Source: Spirogloea muscicola (lineage: Eukaryota > Streptophyta > Zygnematophyceae > Spirogloeales > Spirogloeaceae). From it: a stretch of 64,000 nt of DNA. Location: assembly GCA_009602725.1 (NCBI GenBank), contig WELB01000134.1:70287-134286 (forward strand), given 5' to 3'. The position numbers and the translations under genes are program-made. This document shows, in pieces, positions 34,451 to 45,854 of the stretch (its first letter is position 1; each line of letters begins with the position of its first letter). The notes beneath the pieces were generated by a model. The model saw nothing but the letters and a program-made list of their open reading frames with translations, had not been told where the DNA came from and did not search any database.

Positions 34451-34603
34451 ACAGTCCATCCCCTTCTGTTCCCATTAAATCTGAAAATTCTTCAATAAAC
34501 ACGGCACCGCAAGTCCTTACTTCGAGCAAACTGCGCCTGCGAGTCATCTCCCTGCACTTTCAGAGATTTGTCACGCTGGGCTCCTGCAGTGGCATGAACT
34601 CCT

Positions 34604-37600
34604 ATGTACGCTGCATGGCGTCCTCATTGTTCCCGCCCGCTGACTTCCGTCTCTCCTCCGCCTCGCAGCTCCGACAAGGCCGCCCTGCTGGCCTTCAAGG
34701 CTGTGATCACCAACGACCCCTATGGCACCCTCGGAGCCCAACCGACCCTACCCCGTGCGGCTGGTTTGGCATTGAGTGCAATGCAACAATTCAGGGAGGC
34801 CCCAGGCAAGAGCTCCGTCCTAAACCCGGCCTACATCAAGCCGGCCAGTAAACATGTCAAGCAAGAGGCACGAGCATTGGTGGCAGCCCTTATTAAGGTC
34901 GTGGACCTGCAGAGCCCCCCTTCTCTGCGGCCACTCTCGCCAGGACCAACCTCAGTGGCTGTGTAAGGCAGCAGAGGGCCCCTGGCAGCAGCTTATAGGC
35001 CAGCTCATCGAGAGGCGCAGCATGGAGATCTCGGTCAAGCTCAGCCGTATTCACTCCTGGCCACTGGTATCTACTTGCAGGCAAGTGATTGGGCTAGATG
35101 TGATGGAGATGCTGCTGGAAGGCAAGCTGGCCCCGGAGCTCGGCAACATTGGCAGCCTGCACTACATATTTCTGAATGACAATGTCCTCTCGGGCCCCAT
35201 CCCGTCAGCACTGGGCAACCTATCGAAACTTCAGATACTCGACCTCAGCTACAATAGGTGAGCAGATTTACATTTCTCAATCTCGATTTCGATCAAAAGT
35301 TTGACAGCAGTGATCCTTTGACTTTTTCTACCTCATGGATCCTCCCTGGGGGCCCTGCGTGCACGCCAAATTTGCGTGGCCGCTTGTGAGCCTTCTTGAG
35401 GTCGTGCCTGTCTATCTGAGTGTCAAGCAGTGGGGCAGAAGCCTTTATGGCTGCACCCTTCATCTTGAAGCTGCTGATATCAAGTGCGATCTCAAGAGTC
35501 TTGCTCTTTTGTGTCATGGCAGATTGTCAGGTCCCATCCCAGAAGAGCTTGGAAATCTCTTGGCCCTCCGAGGCCTCAACCTTGACAACAACAAGTAATG
35601 ACCCTCCCACCACCTGCGTGTGCTTGAAAGGCTGTCCATTGTCCACCCTTGACAACAGAAGCAAGCTAGCTTTGTATACACAACCGAAACAGGCTTAGCC
35701 TTACCATGACCCATGCTAAGGCTGCTGCATGCTCCACAATCAGTAATCTCAGCAAGCAAGTTGCTTCACACTGGCTTCTCAAATGTACATCCTGCAATAC
35801 CATCTCTCATCACAATGGTCTTGAAGCCATCACTGACGTGCCAGGAGAGAACACGCGCGGTGCGCATGAAATCGGAAAGGGAGGCCAATCCTAGCCATAC
35901 AAATATCCTGGTAATGGGGTAATGAGCTGGCTAAAGGGGACACTAAATATCCTCCAGGAAATGATCACATTGCCGTCGCCATTCCTCAGATTGAACGGCC
36001 CCATCCCAATCAGTCTTACCGCGCTTCCGTTCCTCGAGGAGCTCTACTTGAAAAGTAGACCCCTTTCCTACTCTATACTCAACTTGGAGTTGAGGATGTG
36101 GACATTCTGATGCACATGCCCTCTACTCCCATTGATTCCAGCTTTTGATTCACTTCTACTAGGCCATTTCCGCAGCCTTACGGGACTAGTGCCAGCTGAA
36201 TTTGGAGTCTCTTTGAGCCTCACAGATTTACTCCTGGCTTACAATAGGTGCGTTTACAGGATACTTTTCGTCCGAATTGGCAAGACTGGATAGAGAAGCA
36301 GACAGTATCATTCAGACAACCAATCATACCTGCTTTATCTGTCTTGTCTTCTTTCCCATTAAGTGCGACTTGTTTCTCAGCACATCTGTTGCATTGATTG
36401 TAGCTACTAAGGCGAGCAGCAAAAGCAGCTGTCTGGTTGCTCAGAAGTCATTCTCGTTTCTTGATTCAGGCTCATGGGAGTTATCCCATCTCAGCTTGGT
36501 CAAAATCAGGTTCTCCAATTCTTGAGACTCGCAGGCAATCAGTAAGTACAAATTCGCTGGAAGGCACATCTACATGGCGCTTTTAAGCTTGCGGTCTCTC
36601 ATGTCATATGTCCCTCTGTCTATTGTGGCGGCATTTTATTTTGAAACGTCAAGTTGGTGCTATCATTCTACGGCAAATATGTGCTGCTGCCACACCCAGT
36701 ATGAATGCACTTGTTATCATCAGCATTCTTTGGGAACCACAAAGGGTTTTGATCATGCAATTCCTATTTTTCTGCATGCGGCTGCCCATCTCATTGTTGA
36801 CTATCCTTCAACCCAGATTGTCAGGAAGCATACCAGCTGCGCTCGGAAATTGCTCGCAGCTCCTTGGTCTTGATATCTCCTATAATAGGTTTGCTGCTGC
36901 GCATTAAATACTATGAGCCTCTTCGCATGTACTGCATGTACAAGGCTCCGCAGCATCCATCTTATTGAAGGAAAGCAATAGCACTCAATCTGTTCGAGCT
37001 TTACCTTCTTTGCCGGTGCTATCTCTGCACGCTTGGGGTTCTTCACAACAGCATCAATGAAAAGTTGAACATTGTCTAGGTTGGTTGGGGCCATTCCTGT
37101 GGAGCTTGCGATGCCTCAGATTAAGTACCTCTCTATCCAGAACAACAGGTGGAACATGTGCAATAATCTTACAAATCAAGTTGCCAGTCTTTCTGCCAGC
37201 CTCTTGCACATCTCTTTTTATGAGGCTGCCTTACTGATGTCGTTGCTTAGCTTCCTGCATATCAGTCTCACAGGACCCATTCCTAAGGAGTTTGGACAGT
37301 CAGTCAACTTCACAATCTTCTTTGCAGACAACAACCAGTATGCGACCGTCCCTTGCAAGACATGTAGTATACCTTGCTTGTGTTGTCTAAACTCACCCCA
37401 TTTTAGAAAGCGTATGAGGTGGCATGGAAGGCAAAATTTAAGGCAACACCAAGACCCTGAAGCCCCTCCTGTTGCAGATGTTTACAAGCACTGTGCAATG
37501 CAGGCGGGGCTTTGTCGTGAGTTTGATTAATGCCTACTTGTGGATGTACTTTCTTTGTTTTTCCAGCTTGACAGGTGCTGTACCTGCCGAGCTGGGAAGG

Positions 37601-40600
37601 ACCTCCATGAGAGTTTTGAGCCTCACCAACAATCTGTACGTCTTGACAGACCTTCATAGATGCAGTCCTCGTCAAGAATGTTGTCAGCTGAGGCACCAAG
37701 AAGTCACTTGTGGTGAGAGAATGAATATTGCAGCCTAAAGCAAATCAGCTGCATTCAAATTGTGATAACAGAAGCTTTATGCTGTTGATATGGTCCTTTC
37801 AGTTTGAAAGGCATTATCCCTCCTGAGCTCTGTGGCCCCAGTAATAGGTTGACTCTGTTGGCTCTCGATAGCAATAGGTGAGGTTACTTGAACTGACCTT
37901 ATTTATTTATACCCCTCTCATGCTGCTGCCTTTGATCTAATGGTTGATGGAATTATCCATGATGCTTCTAGTGGTGCTGTGGAAAAACCTCAAACCCTTT
38001 CATTATGACTCATTTTTGGGCTAAGATTATCCGGGCCACTTCCAGCAACAATGGGGAATTGCACGTACCTCACGGACGTATTCTTGAGTAACAACAGGTG
38101 AGGAAGCATGCTCCACCTCTCCTACATCCTTGAAAGTTCACCTTAGAAGAAGTTTACAAATGAGTCCTCTGATGCTCTTTATTTGGACTGGATGATGCAT
38201 TGTGCTCACTTCGAATATTGATTTGAAGCGCAATATAGCTGGACTGAATCAAAGGCCTCTCTGTGAGCCCGATATTCTATGGCAGCTTTTGGATGCCTGC
38301 TACTTTGTCAAACTCCTCAACTTTGTCCTTGCATTGCCTACTTCCGCATTCGAATATCATAGACAGAAGCTTTTTAGTCGTGTGAGTCAGAATAGAAGAA
38401 TAATGCGTCCTATGTAGTGATGGCAGCTTCACAGGAGAGGTCCCGCCTGGAATTGGCAACATCAACGGACTTGTAACACTTGAACTCACCAATAACAGGT
38501 GCTAGTACCTCAACAAATTTACTGGCCATCTTTACACAAGGTGTCACAAGTACGCTCTGTGCAAGCCATAAGTGCTCGCAGATGCCCGACTGTTGTGGAT
38601 CTGCTCTGACGAGCATAGAAATTGGTGTTGAACAACTGTCAGCAGCAACCGCCTGCATGCAATGGCACGATCTATATAACCACGATTGCCATCTGAAGTC
38701 TCACCAGCAATCTGCAGGTTTACAGGAACAATTCCGCCAGAGCTTGGGAGATCCAGTGTTGTGAAAGTGGGCTTGGGTTTGAACAGGTTTGCTCACTAAT
38801 TGGAAACACAAGTTCGGATAGCGGCTGCTGTTGAGAACGCTATCAGTCTTCATAATTTGTGCAATTGCTTAACATTGTCAGTAGATATATTGTCAGTGTG
38901 TGGCAGAACAGGGAGGGCATGATGAGTTCTGATTCATCTTCTGTGGATTCACAGAAGTCTGCTGCAAGTGGTCCGCCAATCATGCACAATATGTGACTCC
39001 CTGGTACATTGCTTTTCGCAGGCTCACAGGCGTGATTCCTCCAGAGATTTTTGGCAATGGCAGGTTGCAGTACCTGTCTCTCTTCCAGAATAAGTATAGG
39101 CTTCATCCTCCTCACGGCTGCGATTGAGAAGCAACCTCTCCTTTCGCACATACTGCAGCAGTAGATACGTGACGAAGTCAGGAGACTGATAGTACTTTGC
39201 TTGGTGACATCAACAGACTCACAGGAAGCATTCCTGCAACAATTGGGAACTGCACCACACTGGCACATTTTGATGCATCCAACAACAAGTCAGTGCTCAC
39301 ATTGCTCTGAGCAGCATACCAAACTCTGTGGCAGTGGTGCACAAAGATGAACAGAAGCGACCTCTTTTTTTACATACTGCAGGAGATGCATTCGGAGTCA
39401 GGAGACTGAATAGTCCTTTGCTTGGTGACATCAACAGACTCACAGGAAGCATTCCTGCAACAATTGGAAACTGCACCATACTGACACATTTTGATGCATC
39501 CAATAACAAGTCAGTGCTCACATTGCTCTGAGCAGCATACGGAACTCTTGTGGCAGCGGTGCACAACAATGAACATGATCGAAGGAGTCCCTTGAAAACC
39601 TGATGGCACAATGCCAATGCTCTGTGTTTTGCTATTAGATTTACATTGATGACTTACAAAATATATGACCCTCTTGTGCAAAGTTTGTTGCAGGCTCACA
39701 GGCGTGGTTCCCTCAGAGCTTTTTGCTAGTGGCAGCTTACAGTTGCTGCAGCTTTTCCAAAATGAGTATGGGCTTCATCCTTCTCAGTAAGATGGACAAT
39801 CTTTACTTCAATCAGCTGATACATGATGAAGTCAGCAGACTGATTGTCCTTCTCTCGATGACATCAACAGACTTACTGGGAGCATCCCTGCAACGATGGG
39901 GAACTGCACAACGCTATCAAGCTTTGATGCTTCCAACAACAAGTCAGCTCTCATATTGCTCTGGGCAGTGTTTGAAACTTTGTGTGGTCTCACCTTGTAC
40001 ATTCCTCTGGGCTGGCCGCTCTCAGCCATTGCCTTACATTGAAAGGGCTCTTTCATTCACACCTAAACGCAGCAACAAATATATCATGCAGTTGGCAGAC
40101 TAATTGTCCTTTTCTCAATGACATTTACAGACTCACAGGAAGCATTCCTGCCTCAATTGGGAACTGCACAACGCTGTTAAATTTTGATGCATCATCCAAC
40201 AAGTCAGCTCGCACATCGCTCTGAGCATTATATAGAATTAGTGGCGTGCTCAACATAGCACATATCAAAGTTAAGGGCGATTCATTTAAGACCAGGTGGC
40301 ACGTATGCCCATGCGCTGTAATCGTCTTGCATCCAGATTGACGGGAGTCATCCCTTCAAGCATTGGCAACCTTCAAATGTTGAGGGCGTTGATTTTGGGG
40401 ATCAATAAGTAAGTATGAGCAAGACACTCCTAGCAAAAATGTGCCGTGCGTAACGCATCGAGGCATCATTGCAAGTAATGAACTTGAGACACGGTGAGCT
40501 TGACATCATCAACTCATTGCGAGTTGTTTGATTGATGACGTGGTCATCAGTGATGAAGCTATGAAGAGTGTGGACATTGTTTGTTGAAGCTCTCTGTTGT

Positions 40601-43600
40601 GATGCAGCCTTACTGGTCCCTTACCACCGGAGATAGGGAACTGCGCCAGTCTCAGCTATCTCTATGTCAGCGACAACTTGTAGGCTCCAAGTTGCTTTGG
40701 CCCAGATGTCAGCCACGTAGACCTTCTTTGCTGTCCATATATGCAACAGCTCCCAGTCTAGATGGAGCTGACCGCTATTTGTGCACAAAAGAGCCTGATT
40801 GCTGGCCACATTGGCTTTACAACTTCCAAAGAGTCGTATTGCAATTGCAAGTCCATGCAATCCTGCTGAAGTTTGCATCTTAAAGGACAAGCCTTCCAAC
40901 GCAGTGCAGATTAAGCGGAGAGTTCCCCGCTTCGTTGGCGAGATTGTCCCTCTTACAGGTCCTTGTCATTTCGAATAATCGGTAAGTGACCATGTACAAA
41001 TGTGGCAAGCTAAGTACTCATGGTCGTCTGCCAAAACACAGAGAAGTCAAAGTTTAGGCCAACCAATCGTGAAGACCCCTGATGTCGTCTCTCCTCGCTG
41101 CCGCCATGCAGTATATCTGGAAGCCTGCCCGCCGAGCTTGGGAAGAGTGGAACTTTCATTGATCTTATCCTCTCCAACAACAAGTACTCTCAATACTGCA
41201 CTTCTTTCCAAACTAGTGTGACGGTGTGGCTGGCCACAGCAGTATGTCTGACGTTTTCATCGAGACTGCTCCTGTGCATATTGAGGTCTGCTTGATGCAT
41301 GAATGCATGTTGAGTAACTTGATCTGACACAGACCTGAACAGGCTGACAGGCTCCCTGCCACCAGCAGTCGGCAATTGTCGGAATCTGACAATCCTTGAG
41401 CTTAATGATAATCAGTGCGCAGTCCTGCACCTCTGCTCTTCTACTTTATGTCACATATGCTGCACAATAGACATAATCATTCACTGTCATACCTGCACTC
41501 GTAGAAATGTGTCAGCATAGTGGGGCTCTGCTACAGTGTTGTATTGATACTGCATGTGTTCAGGCGTTTGACTAAAAAAATCATGAGACAGACACATTGC
41601 ATTTCAATGTCTGATTCTGATAGTACAAGTCACAAACAGTGGGGCTCTGCTGAAGTATTATAATGCATGTCACATTCTTCGTGCTTGTGGGACCTGTGAG
41701 AATGCTGCTCACAGTCTCTCATGCCATTTCCACAGACTCAGTGGGCCCATCCCTCCATCATATGGCAACTTGGCTGATTTGTCAAGCCTCTTGCTGTACT
41801 CCAACAAGTGCGTTTTTCCCCCTTACTGTTGACTAAAGTTTTGCATTGATGAATCTTAATCTTGACAATTTCCATGCTACCTTCCTTGAAGTCAGGATAC
41901 AAATCGTCATAGTCAGCTGCCACGGCATTGTTTTATAGAGCCCTTCCTACTGTACGAATCACAGATTATCGGGCAGCATACCGAAGCAGCTAAGCAAGTG
42001 CCAAAAGCTCCGGTACCTGGACCTGAGCTTCAATTTGTAAGGGGTTTCTTGCCGCCCATGTCAACTGCTTGGGTGACTATCCAGTTTCTCAAGGAGGTAT
42101 GTGTACGTGGCTCCAGTCTCCACTCTCGGTGTAGCTTCCAATATTTTATTTGTCGACAGTATGTCCAACACCAACCTATATAGCTCATAAGGTGGCACTC
42201 TGCATATTGAACATAGCAGGCTTGTTGGAGGGGTACCGCAAGAGCTCGGAGAGCTGCCTAATCTCCTCGGCTTTTAGGCAAGCAACAACAGGTGACAGAA
42301 GCATGAAGTCCGAGAGTCGGCAGCCGATCAGAGCATGTGAATGTAGATATTTGTGATCGCAATTAACCCGAGCAGTGCATTGAGTGTTTATCTAGGTCAC
42401 AACAACATGAGCGGAGGAGTACCTGCGAGCATTCGAAGTCTACAGAACGTTCAAGTTCTTGACATCTCCAAGAACCGCCTTAATGGCAGTCTCCCACCAG
42501 AAATTGGAGAATTGAGCCAGCTCATCACATTTTCGGCTGCAAGCAACTCATTCAGCGGGCCATTACCGGAGCGTATCGGCAACTTGCCGCGTCTTACCTA
42601 TCTCGATCTTTCCAACAATAATCTCAATGGCAGCATCCCGGCGTCCTTTGCTAATTTGAGTCTTACTCGATTCTTTAACATCTCAAATAACAACCTCAGT
42701 GGGCCCATTCCTGGCGGTTCCATCGGTCAGTACAGCAGCAGCTCCTTCTCTGGCAATGGCGCCTTGTGTGGCGGCCCTTACGTGGCCTGCAAGACAGCTC
42801 CCCCAACTCATCCTCCTCCCCCACTACCTCCAGTGCACAAGCCATCGAACTTATCAGGGGGTGCAATTGCCGGCATTGTTGTTGGGGCTGTTGTTGTCCT
42901 CCTCCTCCTGTTGCTGGGACTTCTCCTGCTGTGTTGCTTAGCTCCAAAGAAGGACAAAAATATGACAGACAAAGAGCGAAGCATTGAGGACTTCTGCTCC
43001 AAGTTGTCCATCACTCGGGATAGACTCCAAGCTCCCTTCACCTACGAGGAGCTCATGGTTGCAACTGATGACTTCAACGACAATCATATTATTGGCACAG
43101 GGGGCTTTGGGAGAGTCTACGGGTACGTACACTGCCCTGCTTGCAAGCCTTGTGCTAATTTTGGTGCTTGGTGTCCCGGTCAAATATTGTCCTATAACTC
43201 TTATCCTAAGGCACAATCACTCATCCATAACGATGCAAAATGCTGTGCAGTGCGCAGATGAAGGATGGGCAAAAGTATGCAGTGAAGAGGCTAGCGCCAG
43301 ACAGCAAGCAAGGTCTGAGAGAGGTGCAGGCTGAGGTGGAGATATTGAGTCGCATTCGTCACCGCAATCTGGTCCCGCTACGGGGCTGGTACATCCCTAA
43401 GGACAGCGATGTGGACATGCTGCTCATCTATCCATTCTTGCCTGGCGGGACTCTTGACCAACTGGTGCACGGGGGGAAGGCCGTGCCTCCAAAGCCAGAA
43501 GGGTATGATCACTGGGCTGCACGTAAGAAGGTCATATTGGGTGCAGCAGTTGGGCTTAAGTACCTGCATCACAAGTATGAACCTCGGGTGCTGCATAGTG

Positions 43601-44294
43601 ACGTCAAGCCAAGCAACACCTTGTTGGATGAACATGGTCAAGGGTACATGGCGGATTTTGGGCTTGCACGGACCTTTCAGGCACTTGACTCGCACGTGTC
43701 AACCATAGCTGCAGGTACTTTCTTCGAGCACTTCAATGGCATCTGTGCTTTGTCATTGGCTTCTTTGGCAAGAAGGACGAACTTCTCCCTGCAATTACTT
43801 GTACATGCGGTGGTTGTGGCACCTCAGACTAACAGCCTCGTACAGAGAGCAGTCAGGTCTCCTGCAAATCATGAACGCAACACCATGACTGCTGCATATC
43901 CGCAGGCACAGTTGGATATTGGGCTCCAGATTGCGCTCTGGGCCAATTGACTGAGCGGAGCGATGTCTTCAGTTTTGGAGTCATGATTCTGGAGACCGTC
44001 ACCGGGAAGCGACCTGTTGACCCTTTCTTTCAAACTGAAACAGTAATTGGGGGTAACTTGATCAGTTGGGTGCGATCATGCCTTCGCAATGAGAAGCCTT
44101 TGGAGTGCATCGATGTGGCTCTAGCTCCATTTGTTCCCCAGAACGTGGACGAGATGAAGGGAGCCTTAAAAGCAGGGCTATTTTGCTGCTCCAATACTCC
44201 AAATCAAAGGCCACCAATGAATGACGTTGTAGAAATGCTCCAGAATCTCCAAGCATTTGGTGCAGGTTTGACATTTCCTAAAGTGCTGAGTTGA
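34604..44294 (+). CDS. LRR receptor-like serine/threonine kinase, copy D
   Basis: This is the fullest gene of the window. It comprises an LRRNT domain, about 27 LRR exons, one large exon with more LRRs plus transmembrane helix and P-loop, and two kinase exons ending in TGA at 44292-44294. Such proteins sit in the plasma membrane, sense ligands outside and phosphorylate partners inside; the ligand here is unknown. The start is uncertain: ATG 34604 opens the frame that contains SDKAALLAF, but an acceptor-like CTCGCAG at 34662-34668 suggests an upstream first exon. Blemishes are a frame change in the LRRNT, a poor donor after the exon at 35990 and an in-frame TAG at 42275-42277. It may be a live gene that skips bad exons or a recent pseudogene. 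Confidence 0.65.
34669..34860 (+). other. Copy D: LRRNT-type N-terminal domain
   Basis: SDKAALLAFKAVITNDPYG is in the frame opened at 34604, and CGWFGIECNATIQ follows in another frame. Together these are the hallmarks of the plant LRR N-terminal cap (LRRNT_2). The frame change lies between about 34715 and 34740 and could be a real lesion or an assembly error. The donor joining this exon to 35081 could not be placed. Confidence 0.65.
39188..39630 (+). repeat. 221-bp tandem duplication carrying one LRR exon
   Basis: The exon 39217-39288 with its flanking intron is repeated at 39438-39509 at a spacing of 221 bp. Intron matches extend on both sides (GCTTGGTGACATCAACAG before, CAGCATAC...GGTGCACAA after). 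The duplication adds exactly one LRR to the receptor. Confidence 0.85.
39995..40065 (+). mobile_element. LINE tail inside an intron of copy D
   Basis: CCTTGTACATTCCTCTGGG, a GGCTGGCC...GGCC-like stem and ATTGAAAGGGCTC resemble a diverged LINE 3' end, lying between the exons at 39871 and 40131 in the sense direction. It does not touch either splice site. Confidence 0.5.
42376..43122 (+). other. Copy D: terminal LRRs, transmembrane helix, P-loop exon
   Basis: This 747-nt exon stays in frame from the acceptor CCCGAGCAG to the donor GG|GTACGT. It encodes about six LRRs (NNMSGGVP, NRLNGSLP, NSFSGPLP, NNLNGSIP, NNLSGPIP), a proline-rich linker, a helix (IVVGAVVVLLLLLLGLLLL), a basic stop-transfer, FTYEELMVATDDF and the glycine loop GTGGFGRVYG. 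Compared with copies A and E it lacks the first two or so LRRs of this exon, so its acceptor seems to be a newly used one. Confidence 0.8.
43251..43714 (+). other. Copy D: kinase N-lobe and catalytic loop exon
   Basis: 464 nt, entering in phase 2 and leaving in phase 1. It contains the ATP-anchoring lysine in YAVKRL, the alpha-C region EVQAEVEIL, the hinge-side LLIYPFLPGGTLD, the catalytic loop as HSDVKPSN and the DFG triplet in ADFGLART. The catalytic loop has serine where most kinases have arginine (HRD), so this would be classed with non-RD kinases; copies A and F keep HRD. Confidence 0.85.
43906..44294 (+). other. Copy D: kinase C-lobe exon and stop
   Basis: It enters in phase 1 (AG|GTVGYWAPD), giving the activation-segment end as APD, then SDVFSFGVM, the TGKRP segment and the subdomain XI arginine in NQRPPM. 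It runs without interruption to TGA at 44292-44294. The length and motif order are those of a complete RLK kinase domain. Confidence 0.85.
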
Positions 44295-45119
44295 CCATCT
44301 CAGAGGGACTGATGCCACCCATTATCACTTCTTATTATTTCGTGGTTGTGTTCTTTATAGCCAAAGACCTTGGCAATGGACGACGTGTCATATGAGACGC
44401 CTGACGTTGAAGATCTGATGCTACAGATGCGGTGCAATCTGTTGTCAGAGGTCCATGTGCACGGCCCCCTGGCTTTGTTTGCCCTGCTGTTCAATTTTTA
44501 GCACGATATCAAGAAACAGGAACTGAGGCAGTGAGAAGTCAAGAGAGTGAGTGATCTGTCGAAAAGAAGGAGAAGAGAGACAATGTTCATGGCGAGCGTA
44601 AGAAGAAAGGAGGTGACCGAAAACGAAGCGAAGTCGGACGGGCAGTAGGAAAAGAATGAGGCGTGAGACCGAGGAATGACTCAAGAGGATATTCAGCTTC
44701 CTAGGCTCAGCAGTAACGCCATCGGCGTGCCAGTAGCAACATGACCAGCGCTTCGCACACGTGTCATAGCCAGTCTGCAGCAGTGGCTACACGGCTAACA
44801 ACCACAACAAACATACGTGGTCTACGTCAGTGCGAAAGTAATCTACTAATACCTTACGCACTGCTTGTCATTGATCAGCGGTGTGGAGAACGGAACTGGC
44901 AAGAAGCAGATCAATGCAGACCCAGGTGCAGATTCAATGAGTGACCTGATTTCAAGAAAGTCGCTGGGGTTGCGCATGCTCCCGCTTCTGCATGTCTTCA
45001 CATGAAATTGGAAGTTGTCGACTATCATGAAGGAGACTCGGGCGGGGCAAGGGCTGTCAATGCTCGGGACGATCCTTTGAGCCGTGGCAGCAGGGCTGCC
45101 GAGGTGTGCACAGCCGGCA
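44295..45119. other. Downstream of copy D; 3' flank and unassigned DNA
   Basis: The first about 400 bp weakly resembles the sequence after copy F (54190-54540), including CTTGATGCTxCA-like and purine-rich stretches, so it is probably the gene's 3' flank. No clear polyadenylation signal was chosen. The remainder has no recognised content. Confidence 0.4.
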
Positions 45120-45670
45120 CTCCTGCCAGATACGTCTTATCGGCCGAGTGCATTGTTTGGCCTTCTACTTGCAAATGCAAGCCTTCAGCGGCTCTCACAA
45201 AGAGGAGCGTGTCCACAAATTTGAGCTCAGGCTCATGCTTTGCACCAAGGTTGGACGAGCTTCATCTGATTGCAGAAGGGCTTGGGACCTGCTGGCCAGT
45301 GTTCGAGCATCACTTAGCAACCTCTACATGTTGACCTCGTGGTCCCAGAGATGCGCGTCAGCTCAGCAGCTTAGCTCCAATCCCGGACGCCTCATGGCAC
45401 TCTTGAGTGCCACTGTCAGCGCCTGAAAGGCCCCAGGCCTTAATAATATACTTCGCTTTCGTGCCCAAATCTTGACGAGTTGCTGGACAGGTTGAAGGGA
45501 TGGCGTGTGTATTGAGTGATGGAGGGCCTGATTGGCCAAGTACGAAGTCAAGCTCGCTACTACATGCCCGAATACCGGACACTTCATGACAAGCCCTTGT
45601 GCCACCGGCTGAAGCTCGACCAGCTTTCTGGTGCTGAAGGGTGCAAGGTTCTCTGCAAGTATGTACATGA
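45120..45670. mobile_element. LINE C-terminal fragments, both strands
   Basis: The plus strand 45190-45345 encodes a block ending ASLSNLYMLTSW like the LINE C-terminus. The minus strand 45500-45660 carries KAGRASAGGTRACH and a tail-like GGCCTGATTGGCC. The two fragments are in opposite orientation. Neither is intact. Confidence 0.5.
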
Positions 45671-45854
45671 CAGCAAGTCACTGGCAAAGTAGGACAACTC
45701 AGGTCACAGTATTCTAATGAATTTCTATGTTCTGTTGTATTTCTAATAGAAGAACACTTTCCACAGAGCAATAAACAAATGTCAGTATAACAGTGGTTTG
45801 ATATCTGTAAGTGAGGGTCCACCGGGACTACCCTTGTAGCCATTGCTGTAAAGT
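45671..45854. other. Unassigned spacer
   Basis: AT-rich relative to its surroundings; nothing was recognised. Confidence 0.3.

Larger units (their letters stand above)
35081..42291 (+). other. Copy D: array of single-LRR exons
   Basis: Exons bounded by AG/GT with phase-2 introns: 35081-35257 (two LRRs), 35523-35594, 35990-36061 (no GT donor at the expected place), 36176-36247, 36470-36541, 36817-36888, 37080-37148, 37266-37337, 37567-37635, 37803-37877, 38026-38097, 38427-38498, 38718-38786, 39022-39093, 39217-39288, 39438-39509, 39694-39765, 39871-39942, 40131-40202, 40337-40408, 40608-40679, 40910-40981, 41112-41183, 41343-41414, 41736-41807, 41965-42036, 42220-42291 (TAG inside). Most are 72 nt (24 residues, LTGxIPxxLGNxxxL type), a few 69 or 75. 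Introns are mostly about 150-330 nt. An exon per repeat in phase 2 is typical of plant LRR kinases such as ERECTA. Confidence 0.85.
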
